This document shows positions 8,563 to 15,553 of a stretch of 64,000 nucleotides of DNA, one piece after another. The notes beneath the pieces are model-generated. The model did no database searches. It saw nothing but the letters and a program-made list of their open reading frames with translations, and had not been told where the DNA came from. The translations under genes and the position numbers were made by a program. Every line of letters begins with the position of its first letter. The first letter of the stretch is position 1. The DNA is from CAVEFW01 sp964579575 (GTDB lineage: Bacteria > Actinomycetota > Coriobacteriia > Coriobacteriales > Eggerthellaceae): the NCBI GenBank assembly GCA_964579575.1, contig CAZOGL010000001.1:62001-126000 (forward strand), given 5' to 3'.

Positions 8563-9585
8563 ATGGATACAACAGTAATGCTTGGTCATGGGAGCGGTGG
8601 CACCATGATGAAACGCATCATAGAGGAGGTATTTTTCGAGGCGTACGCCGGCGAGGAGCTGATGCGAGGGGATGATGCCGCGGTTCTTCCGGCACTCGAG
8701 CCTGGGCAGCGTCTGTCGTTCAGCACCGACAGCTTCGTGGTGACGCCGCATTTCTTCCCTGGTGGCGACATCGGTCGCCTTGCGGTTTGTGGGACGGTCA
8801 ACGACGTCGCCACCAGCGGGGCGAAACCGCTCTACTTGAGCGTCGGCGCCATCCTTGAGGAGGGGTATCCCATCGAGGATTTGCGACGTATCTGCCAAAG
8901 CATGGCCGAAGCCGCAAAAGAGGCGGGCGTCAGGATCGTCACCGGTGACACGAAGGTGGTCAACCGGGGCCATGGCGACGGTGTTTTCATCAACACAAGC
9001 GGTGTCGGCGTGCTTGATGCGGGAATCAACCTCGGGGGCGCCCAGATTCGTCCCGGCGATGCGGTGCTTGTTTCCGGAACTCTCGGCGATCATGGCATCA
9101 CGATTATGAGTTGTCGTGAATCCCTCGGATTCCAGGCGCAAATCGAGAGCGACGCCGCGCCGTTGAACCACCTTATCGCCGAGGTTCTAGAAGTTGCACC
9201 CGATGTGCGTTGCTTCCGCGATCCGACCCGCGGTGGCCTTGCGAGCACGCTTAACGAACTCGCGTCCCAGGCAAGCGTCGACATCGTGGTCGAGGAGGAT
9301 GCGGTTCCTGTGCGCGAGGCGGTGCGTGGGGCTTGCGAGATGCTTGGCTACGACGTGTTTCAAGTTGCCAACGAAGGCAAGATGGTGTGTGTCGTCGCTG
9401 CGGATCAAGCGCAAGCGGCTCTCGAGGCTATGCGCGCCAACAAATACGGACGCGATGCCGCCCTTATCGGAACGGTTGAGATAGCGGACATGAATCGCGG
9501 GCCGAAGGTCTTCCTCAAAACGCCTTTCGGTTCTCGTCGTATCCTCGATATGCTGGTTGGACAACAACTTCCGCGTATTTGCTGA
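8563..9585 (+). CDS. hypE: Hydrogenase maturation protein HypE
   Basis: 340 residues of the PurM/SelD-like ATP-binding fold. HypE dehydrates the carbamoyl group delivered by HypF onto its C-terminal Cys to a thiocyanate, the source of the CN ligand of [NiFe] hydrogenases. The N-terminus (MLGHGSGGTMMKRII) and the invariant C-terminal PRIC are both present; the PRIC end distinguishes it from SelD. Oddity: no other hyp gene or hydrogenase subunit lies in the window, so hypABCDF must be elsewhere. It is preceded by nikR in the same unit. Confidence 0.95.
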   Translation: MDTTVMLGHGSGGTMMKRIIEEVFFEAYAGEELMRGDDAAVLPALEPGQRLSFSTDSFVVTPHFFPGGDIGRLAVCGTVNDVATSGAKPLYLSVGAILEEGYPIEDLRRICQSMAEAAKEAGVRIVTGDTKVVNRGHGDGVFINTSGVGVLDAGINLGGAQIRPGDAVLVSGTLGDHGITIMSCRESLGFQAQIESDAAPLNHLIAEVLEVAPDVRCFRDPTRGGLASTLNELASQASVDIVVEEDAVPVREAVRGACEMLGYDVFQVANEGKMVCVVAADQAQAALEAMRANKYGRDAALIGTVEIADMNRGPKVFLKTPFGSRRILDMLVGQQLPRIC

Positions 9586-9727
9586 CGCATCATGCGCGAA
9601 TCGTAGCCGATAGCGAAAAAAATAGCCTGATAGATATTGCAAACTAGTTGGGTAGTGTTATGGTTCGCAGAGTAGCTTTCAAGGGGGAAAGCATATTAGA
9701 GAAAGCAATTTGACGAGAGGAGACATT

Positions 9728-9916
9728 ATGCCTCATCCCATTATTGAGTCCGACGAATGCATCGGTTGCGGTATTTGCGTTGATGGGTGCCCAAGTGAGG
9801 TGCTCGAGATTGTTGGCGGCGTCGTAGAGGCTACCAACGAGGACGCTTGCACCGGTTGTGGCAACTGCGTTGAGGAGTGCCCGATGGGTGTTATCACCGA
9901 GATCGCAGAGGACTAA
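9728..9916 (+). CDS. 2[4Fe-4S] ferredoxin
   Basis: 62 residues with two complete cluster motifs, CIGCGICVDGC (residues about 12-22) followed by P, and CTGCGNCVEEC (about 41-51) followed by P: a clostridial-type low-potential electron carrier of the cytoplasm. Start at the ATG at 9728, with GAGAGGAG upstream; the longer frame from 9710 would begin inside the ribosome binding site. It lies 142 bp after hypE with its own spacer and a strong terminator, so it is probably separately transcribed. It could donate to hydrogenase, radical SAM or activase partners in this genome. Confidence 0.93.
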   Translation: MPHPIIESDECIGCGICVDGCPSEVLEIVGGVVEATNEDACTGCGNCVEECPMGVITEIAED

Positions 9917-9953
9917 ACCTTTAAGTTCACCTAACGCGAACGCGAAATCATTT

Positions 9954-9985
9954 CCCGTCCAAGATTCTTGGGCGGGATTTTTTTT
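9954..9985 (+). terminator. Terminator after the ferredoxin gene
   Basis: A 10-bp stem (CCCGTCCAAG with CTTGGGCGGG, one G-U pair) with an ATT loop, followed by ATTTTTTTT. Textbook rho-independent terminator. Confidence 0.93.
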
Positions 9986-10060
9986 GGATAGGGGATGTGG
10001 GTTTTGCCTCGGTTTTGACTGGACGAGCTGATTGGGAGGCTATCCTGTGCACTTGGGAAG

Positions 10061-10957
10061 TTACCCCGTATATTCGTCGCCGAGAAGGAGCTTGCAAGAG
10101 AGGTCTTGAGGGCAATTGGAGAAGTCAAGGTTATTGCAGCCGTAAAAGACCTCGGTGCCTAGCTCGTCAACACATTCTGGAAAGACGACGTGTTTGAGGT
10201 TGCCGCAACTGAAGAACGCCTGATTGCCCAACTCGCGCAGAAGCGATGGCAACTCCAGAGATTCAAGCATGGCGCATCCTTGGAAAGCGCGCTCTTTGAT
10301 GGACTCCAAGGCGTTGATGTCGCCAAGGTCGGTCAAGGCGCGACAATTCCTGAAGGCGCAGGCCCCGATGGTCACCACCGACCGTGGTAAGGGAAAACTC
10401 TTGAGCTTGAAGCAGCCTTGGAATGCCAAAGGGGGAATTTCCGTGAGGAGATGGTTGGGGGTCTCACGCGCTTGAGTTTCCTCTTCTTGGTCTGCAAGCT
10501 TGCTGCCCGCTGGCTCGTCGCCTGCCGGTTCGAGGCTCTCTTGCGCGCCCCCCATCTGCTCGTCTCTCGCCGGCTCGCGGTCCTCTGGCTCGCGTCTCGC
10601 CGGCCCGTGGCCCGCTGGCTCGTTGTCTATCGGTTCGCGACCCTCTTGCGCGCTCCCCGTCTGCTCGTCGCCCTCTGGCACTCCCCACTCGATACTCTCG
10701 AGCTTTTGGCAATGTTCGAAAGCGCCTTCTCCCAGGCTTTCCAAGGTGGAGGGAAGCACCACGCGCTTCAGTCCCAAGCATGCAGAAAATGCCCTGGCTC
10801 CGATGGTGGTCACACCTTCGGGAATGACGATCTCCTCGAAGTTGTCATTCCCGCGAAAAGCGCCTTCCCCGATGGAGGTGACCCTCTCGGGGAAGGCGTT
10901 GATATCGGAGCCGTCGCCGGTGTATTGCTTGATCTCTATGGCAACGCGGAAGCTCAC
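10061..10957 (-). CDS. BspA-like leucine-rich-repeat protein with a repeat-encoded insertion
   Basis: 298 residues made of LRR_5 (BspA/TpLRR) units such as VTSIGEGAFRGNDNFEEIVI, TIGARAFSACLGLKRVVL and TIGACAFRNCRALTDL. These domains form solenoids used in binding; many are surface proteins, but no signal peptide is seen. Oddity: an acidic Pro/Glu/Ala-rich block (about residues 96-168; GDEPAGSKLADQ, REPEDREPARDE) interrupts the solenoid and is encoded by internally repetitive DNA (about 10460-10670). The GTG start lies 9 bp after the radical SAM stop codon, so the two are likely co-transcribed. Function unknown. Confidence 0.8.
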   Translation of the reverse strand: MSFRVAIEIKQYTGDGSDINAFPERVTSIGEGAFRGNDNFEEIVIPEGVTTIGARAFSACLGLKRVVLPSTLESLGEGAFEHCQKLESIEWGVPEGDEQTGSAQEGREPIDNEPAGHGPARREPEDREPARDEQMGGAQESLEPAGDEPAGSKLADQEEETQARETPNHLLTEIPPLAFQGCFKLKSFPLPRSVVTIGACAFRNCRALTDLGDINALESIKERAFQGCAMLESLELPSLLRELGNQAFFSCGNLKHVVFPECVDELGTEVFYGCNNLDFSNCPQDLSCKLLLGDEYTG

Positions 10958-10966
10958 GACGTGCCT

Positions 10967-12082
10967 TTATGCGTGCTTGCCACAACAGCAACCGGCGCCA
11001 GCGTTGACGGTGGGATCGGGCATGATGTAGTTGGAGGGATCGCCGGTGGTCCACCAATTGTTGCCGTCCTTGCGGAAGCGGGGATCGGGATTGATGACCG
11101 TGGGCTCGAATCCGGCCTTGCGAATCTCCTCGCAGGCCTGCTCGACGGTGAAGCCCTTCCAAACGTCCTCGTTGAACTCGGTGTCGCGGGGGTTGGCGCC
11201 ACGCTCAACTGTGAAGCCGCATCCGCCGGAGTACAGCGCTTCGGGCATTGCGGGATGGCAGCTCACGCAACGGATGGTGCCGCCCACAGCGATGCGGACC
11301 GTTGCCAAAATCTGGAGTCTGCGCTCTTTGGGAACGTCGGCCATGCCCTCGAAGGGGGTGCCAGGAACGTTGACGCGGAACATAACGCCCATGCCGTAGG
11401 GATGAAGGGCCATGTCGTACAAAATCTTGTCAGCCAGCTCTTCGTTGGTGTGCTCGACGCCGATGGGCTCGATGCAGGTGCCCCAACGCAGGGGTGAGTC
11501 GACGATGGCGCGGATGGTCTGCTCGCGCAGCTTCACATCGAAGGGGGTGTCGATGCCCTCACGCATGCGGATGACATGATAGGCGCTGGTGGCACCCGCT
11601 TGGTAGGCGGCCTCAGCCATGGCAGGGGTCAACTCGCCCACGTTGAGGTTGATCATGTAATCGCCTGGCACCTGCTCGCGGATGTCTTGGAGCCACTCGG
11701 TGAGAACCTTGAGATCGTAAAACTCCGTGGAGCGCAGGGTCAAGGTGGTGACACCAGCCTCGATGTAGGCGCGGGCCATCTCGATGACCTCTTCCTTGGT
11801 GTAGATAATCTCGTCCTTTACCAAGCCCCACTCGGTGCCAAAAGAGCAAAACTTGCAATTCATGTCACAACTGCAAAGATCCACGCCGATGGCTCCGGAG
11901 ATGCCGCAGCGGTTCTTGGAAGTGATATGGGCAATCTTGTTGGCGCATTGGCGCAGGTACATGACCTCCTCGGAATTGGGATCAAGCTCGAGCATCTTAA
12001 TTATGACCTCGCGGGGTTGGACGGCAAGGCGCAGAGCCTCGTCGGTGGCGCGGTCGATCATCTCTTTGATTTGTTGATCCAC
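10967..12082 (-). CDS. Radical SAM enzyme, biotin-synthase-like
   Basis: 371 residues. The radical SAM cluster motif CDMNCKFC (CxxxCxxC, about residues 72-79) lies in a TIM-barrel-like domain that reads like the BioB/HydE/PylB group (GVTTLTLRSTEFYDL, MINLNVGELTPAMAEAAYQAGATSAYH). It cleaves S-adenosylmethionine to start radical chemistry on an unknown substrate. The C-terminus CCCGKHA, together with CVSCHP and GGCGF, could hold an auxiliary metal centre. The GTG start has GGAGGA upstream. It follows the ABC-transporter genes on the same strand, so its substrate may be what the transporter imports; this is inference. It is not a plain BioB: no biotin genes are near. Confidence 0.85.
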   Translation of the reverse strand: MDQQIKEMIDRATDEALRLAVQPREVIIKMLELDPNSEEVMYLRQCANKIAHITSKNRCGISGAIGVDLCSCDMNCKFCSFGTEWGLVKDEIIYTKEEVIEMARAYIEAGVTTLTLRSTEFYDLKVLTEWLQDIREQVPGDYMINLNVGELTPAMAEAAYQAGATSAYHVIRMREGIDTPFDVKLREQTIRAIVDSPLRWGTCIEPIGVEHTNEELADKILYDMALHPYGMGVMFRVNVPGTPFEGMADVPKERRLQILATVRIAVGGTIRCVSCHPAMPEALYSGGCGFTVERGANPRDTEFNEDVWKGFTVEQACEEIRKAGFEPTVINPDPRFRKDGNNWWTTGDPSNYIMPDPTVNAGAGCCCGKHA

Positions 12083-12121
12083 TTTGTCCTCCTTGTGAAT
12101 CTCGTCTGAAACGTTCCTATC

Positions 12122-13048
12122 TTACTTCCAGGTGGTGAATTTCTTTTGAACCCACGCGGATAAGTAGTTCAATACGGTAACAGTGATACCACAGGTGATG
12201 ATGCCTGCGTAGATATTTGCGTAGTTTGCGAACACGTTGGCGTTGGATATCCAATAGCCGATACCCGACTTGGCACCGAAGCTCTCAGCATACATAAGCA
12301 TGAGGAAGCCGGTGGTCAGGGATACGCGCAGGCCGGAAAGAACGCTGGGGATGATGTAGGGCAAGATGATCTTGGTGATCATGGTGACGTTAGACACCTT
12401 CATGATGCGGGCGTTGTCGATGATGGCGGGCGGCAAGGAACCGACGCGCAAGATCATGCTCAGGAATTGAGGCCAAAACACGCCGATGAGGATGACCATG
12501 ATGGCGGCCCAACGGTAGTTCGGCATGATGATGACCAAGAACGGCGTGAAAACAACGGAGGGAATAGGCGCAAACACGTTGGCGATGGGGTAGAACATGG
12601 CGCGAAGGCGCGGAATCCAACCGCATATGATGCCCAAGATGACACCCAGGAGCGTGCCGAAGATGAAACCGGTCAAAAGCAGTTGCAAAGAGGAGACAAC
12701 GCTTAAGGCAAGCTCGCCACCGTGCTCAACGAACACATAGAACACGTTTTCCGGGGAGGGAATAAGGACGTTGTGGGCGATGCCCGTAACGGGACCTGCC
12801 AACTCCCATGCGATAAATACAAGCCAGACAACGCAGATGATGTCGCTGGAACCTGCGGGAATGGGGTCTTTCTTGCGGCCGACGTACAACGCGATGAGGT
12901 AAAGAATCTCCGCGATGGCAATGGCGCAGAAGAACGCGATGGGCGGATCTACGTTTTTGCGGGTGTAGGGCGCGAAAAGGATGATTGCTATCAGGACAAT
13001 CACCATGATATGCGACAGGATGAAACGTCGCTTGATGGATGGCGTCAC
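12122..13048 (-). CDS. ABC transporter permease, NitT/TauT type
   Basis: 308 residues with six or more transmembrane segments and the BPD_transp_1 domain. An N-terminal pair of helices (residues 10-55) precedes the core; the EAA-like loop is seen near LRVGSLPPAIIDNARIMKV. It forms the membrane channel of an importer. The GTG start overlaps the ATPase gene's stop by 4 bp (GTGA), showing translational coupling. It works with the ATPase at 13045 and the binding protein at 14010. The family covers nitrate, sulfonates, taurine and pyrimidine precursors, so the ligand is open. Confidence 0.9.
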   Translation of the reverse strand: MTPSIKRRFILSHIMVIVLIAIILFAPYTRKNVDPPIAFFCAIAIAEILYLIALYVGRKKDPIPAGSSDIICVVWLVFIAWELAGPVTGIAHNVLIPSPENVFYVFVEHGGELALSVVSSLQLLLTGFIFGTLLGVILGIICGWIPRLRAMFYPIANVFAPIPSVVFTPFLVIIMPNYRWAAIMVILIGVFWPQFLSMILRVGSLPPAIIDNARIMKVSNVTMITKIILPYIIPSVLSGLRVSLTTGFLMLMYAESFGAKSGIGYWISNANVFANYANIYAGIITCGITVTVLNYLSAWVQKKFTTWK

Positions 13049-13917
13049 AGCGTAGCACCTCCCTCGTATACACGCTCGCGATCGGCTTGGTCGAGCTTGG
13101 TTTCCTCTGCGGCATAGAACAACTCAAGCAGGTTGGAGCGGAGTGTTTTGAACTCTTCGGAATTGGGATATTCCTCTGGGTCGCGGGGGCGGGGCGTCTC
13201 GACGCGGAATTCCTCGAGGAAACGACCACCGCTCATGAACACGATGCGGTCGGCCAAAAGCAAGGCCTCCTCGATGTCGTGGGTGACAAATACGGCGGTC
13301 TTGTCGTTTGGGCCTTCGATCCAAAAGCTCTCCATAAGCATTTGCAGCTCGCGGCGGGTCTTGATGTCCAAGGCGCCGAAGGGCTCGTCGAAAAGCAAAA
13401 TCTCGGTGTCCATGGCCAACGCGCGTGCGATGGCCACGCGTTGTTGCATGCCACCGGAAAGTTGGTAGGGGAACAGGTCTGCGGCCTTGGTCATGTTGAC
13501 CTTGGCCAGATACTCATCGGCGATGTCGCTGATTTGGGCTTTCGTCAGATTGCGACCAAGTTCCAGGGATGCCTGGTTGATGCCGAACTCGATGTTCTTC
13601 TTTGCGGTCATCCAAGGGAACAGGGAATAGTTTTGGAAGACGACGGAGCGGTCGAGGCCGGGGCCTTCGATGGGTTTGCCGCCGATTTCTATGACACCCT
13701 TCACGGGGGTTTGGAGGCCCTCGAGGATGCGCAGTGTGGTGGACTTTCCGCAACCCGAATGGCCGACGAGGCAAACGAACTCGCCGTCTTCGATGGTGAT
13801 GTTGAGGTGTCGCAGAACCAGGTTTTCGTCAGGAATGTCTTCGCCGGTTCGCTTTGCCTGTTTGACCAGGTCATCGTCATAGACGAAGCAGACGTCCTTC
13901 AGGGTCAAGGTACTCAA
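13045..13917 (-). CDS. ABC transporter ATP-binding protein, NitT/TauT type
   Basis: 290 residues from the TTG at 13917, which I prefer to the ATG at 13986 because AAAGGAGGAGGG lies just upstream and the sequence then begins at the conserved strand (LSTLTLKDVCFVY). Walker A is GHSGCGKST, the signature is LSGGMQQRVAIARAL, and Walker B is LLFDEPFGALD. It powers import through the permease at 12122. A 17-residue insertion (DLVKQAKRTGEDIPDEN) after the first strand is longer than usual. It overlaps the permease by 4 bp and follows the binding protein. Confidence 0.92.
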   Translation of the reverse strand: MSTLTLKDVCFVYDDDLVKQAKRTGEDIPDENLVLRHLNITIEDGEFVCLVGHSGCGKSTTLRILEGLQTPVKGVIEIGGKPIEGPGLDRSVVFQNYSLFPWMTAKKNIEFGINQASLELGRNLTKAQISDIADEYLAKVNMTKAADLFPYQLSGGMQQRVAIARALAMDTEILLFDEPFGALDIKTRRELQMLMESFWIEGPNDKTAVFVTHDIEEALLLADRIVFMSGGRFLEEFRVETPRPRDPEEYPNSEEFKTLRSNLLELFYAAEETKLDQADRERVYEGGATL

Positions 13918-14009
13918 AGACCCTCCTCCTTTCACGTTGTCACGCACAACACGATGTGGCGCCCCCCCGTCGGAAGGGCGCCGCATCGAAGGTCTTGAAG
14001 CGCCAGAGA

Positions 14010-15149
14010 TTAAGCGTTGTTCCCTGCGTACTCGTCCATGAGCTTCTTGTAGGTGGCGTTGTTGGGCTCACGCTCAACGAGGGTGTCCAAAGCCTTCTTG
14101 TAGACGGCAGACGTTGCGTAGTCCTCCATCTTGTAGTCGGACTTCTCGATCTCTCCGATCTCCATCATGCCGTCGTAGAACTTGACGATCTCGTGGACAT
14201 GCGGATCGGGGGAGAGGTTCATGACGTTGCGATAGTCACCCTTGCCGTACATAGCTGCCTCAACGTAGTCGGCCTTCTGTGCGGAGTACTCCACGAGGCG
14301 GCTGATGACGTCCTCCTTGTTGTTGAGGTAGTAGTCGTAACCGCGGATGAGAGCGATCTCGAAGTCGACGAGGGACAGGAATTTCTTGGTGTATGCCTCC
14401 TCGGAGCAATTCTGACGGCAGCAGGGATAATCGCCGGTGACGTCAGCGGGGATGCCGGCGACCTTGATGTCGTCCATGGAAGTGGAGTAGGTGTAACCCA
14501 TTGCGTTGTTGGCGATGAACAGGTCGCACTGGCCGGAGCGCAGGCCCTCAAGAGCGGTGGTGGCGTTGTCGACGTACTCGAACTCGACGTCCTTGCCAAG
14601 CTCCATGCCCTGCTTCTTCAGGAAGGACTTGAGGTAGATCTGGCCAGACTCCTCGCGGGAGCAAGCGATCTTCAGACCCTTGAAGTCCTCTGCCTTCTCA
14701 AGCTTCTTGTCGAAGGTCTTCAGAGAGATGAACTCGGAGCCGTCGAGGATGGTGCCGCCGAAGACGTAGATTGGGGTGCCCTGGGAAACGTAGGAGCAAG
14801 CGGGAACGATGCCGAAGAGGTCGATGTCCAGCTTGTTGACGGACATGGAAGCCATAGCGTCGGCGAGTGCGACGGTCTGGAACTCGACGTCGCAACCCTC
14901 CTCGGTAAAGTAACCGAGTTGGTTGGCAAGAATTGCAGGAGCAATCTTGATGAGCTTGCCGGTGACGGCGCAGACAAGGTGCTGGCCCTTGCCCTCGCTC
15001 ATGAACGCCTCTTCCTTAACAGCGGTGTTGGAAGTGTTGTTGGATGTGGAAGATTTGGATTCGCAACCAGCAAGCGCGCCAGCTGCGACGGTGGCTGCGA
15101 CGGATGCGCCAGCAACCTTCATGAAGCCACGACGAGAAAATTCCTTCAT
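14010..15149 (-). CDS. Tat-exported lipoprotein, NitT/TauT (NMT1-like) substrate-binding protein
   Basis: 379 residues. The N-terminus has a twin-arginine motif (SRRGFMKVAG) and a lipobox ending LAGC near residue 28, so it should be exported folded and lipid-anchored outside the cell. The mature part is a two-lobe binding protein of the NMT1/SsuA type (KIAPAILANQLGYFTEEGCDV, LDIDLFGIVPACSYV). A CCRQNC stretch near residue 245 is unusual for this family and could matter for ligand or metal binding. First gene of the operon with ATPase, permease, radical SAM and LRR genes. The ligand is not predictable by eye. Confidence 0.9.
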   Translation of the reverse strand: MKEFSRRGFMKVAGASVAATVAAGALAGCESKSSTSNNTSNTAVKEEAFMSEGKGQHLVCAVTGKLIKIAPAILANQLGYFTEEGCDVEFQTVALADAMASMSVNKLDIDLFGIVPACSYVSQGTPIYVFGGTILDGSEFISLKTFDKKLEKAEDFKGLKIACSREESGQIYLKSFLKKQGMELGKDVEFEYVDNATTALEGLRSGQCDLFIANNAMGYTYSTSMDDIKVAGIPADVTGDYPCCRQNCSEEAYTKKFLSLVDFEIALIRGYDYYLNNKEDVISRLVEYSAQKADYVEAAMYGKGDYRNVMNLSPDPHVHEIVKFYDGMMEIGEIEKSDYKMEDYATSAVYKKALDTLVEREPNNATYKKLMDEYAGNNA

Positions 15150-15553
15150 AGGGTCCCCTTTTCTTTGGACGATGATAAATTGCGTCTAACCAATAATAGA
15201 CTCGCTCAAATAATACCTATGTTTGAATCCCAAGGCAATTTTTTTGCCAAAAACCTCCCAATCCGAGCATGAAATGAAAGGGTTGAGCGAAGGAGACTTA
15301 GATTTGAAAACCCGAACTGTCATAAAATATTCAAATTTCGCAAGCTGTTGACCTGCGAAAACGATTCTTCACCATATAATCTTAATAATTCCATCCATAA
15401 AACTTGACAACTACAGACTTAGATTTTATTATACGTACTGTCTTTGGAAATTAGACAAGTCAGACGACCTGCTGCTGAAGCCCAACGCTTCACCCCCTCC
15501 AGGCAGCAGGTCGTACTTTGGTAACAATTCTCTAGTGAGAGGAAGTAAATAAA
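15150..15553. promoter_or_regulatory. Divergent spacer between the binding-protein gene and dnaK
   Basis: A 404-bp AT-rich region with no gene. It holds an inverted repeat TTTCGCA (15336-15342) / TGCGAAA (15354-15360), a separated TCGCTCAA (15202-15209) / TTGAGCGA (15283-15290) pair, a possible alternative -10 TATAAT at 15375, and the dnaK promoter listed separately. No CIRCE element (TTAGCACTC-N9-GAGTGCTAA) is present. A perfect HAIR (HspR) box is absent, but CTTGACA-N7-ACTTAGA at 15403-15423 keeps the spacing and about half of the consensus. Confidence 0.5.
15404..15432 (+). promoter_or_regulatory. Sigma-A-type promoter of the dnaK operon
   Basis: TTGACA at 15404-15409 and TATTAT at 15427-15432 are separated by 17 bp, a near-consensus vegetative promoter, about 120 bp upstream of dnaK. 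The degenerate HAIR-like sequence overlaps it, which would fit HspR repression. Confidence 0.75.

Noticed and set aside
8563..9585. First look suggested SelD
   Set aside because: Shares the PurM-like fold, but the C-terminal PRIC and N-terminal HGSGG identify HypE; the true selD is at 38978-40048.
13956..15272. 438-aa plus-strand ORF over the binding-protein gene
   Set aside because: Antisense to the Tat-lipoprotein gene, which has a signal peptide, lipobox and ribosome binding site; the plus-strand frame has none.
15150..15553. CIRCE operator upstream of dnaK
   Set aside because: No TTAGCACTC/GAGTGCTAA pair found; the operon encodes HspR, not HrcA.
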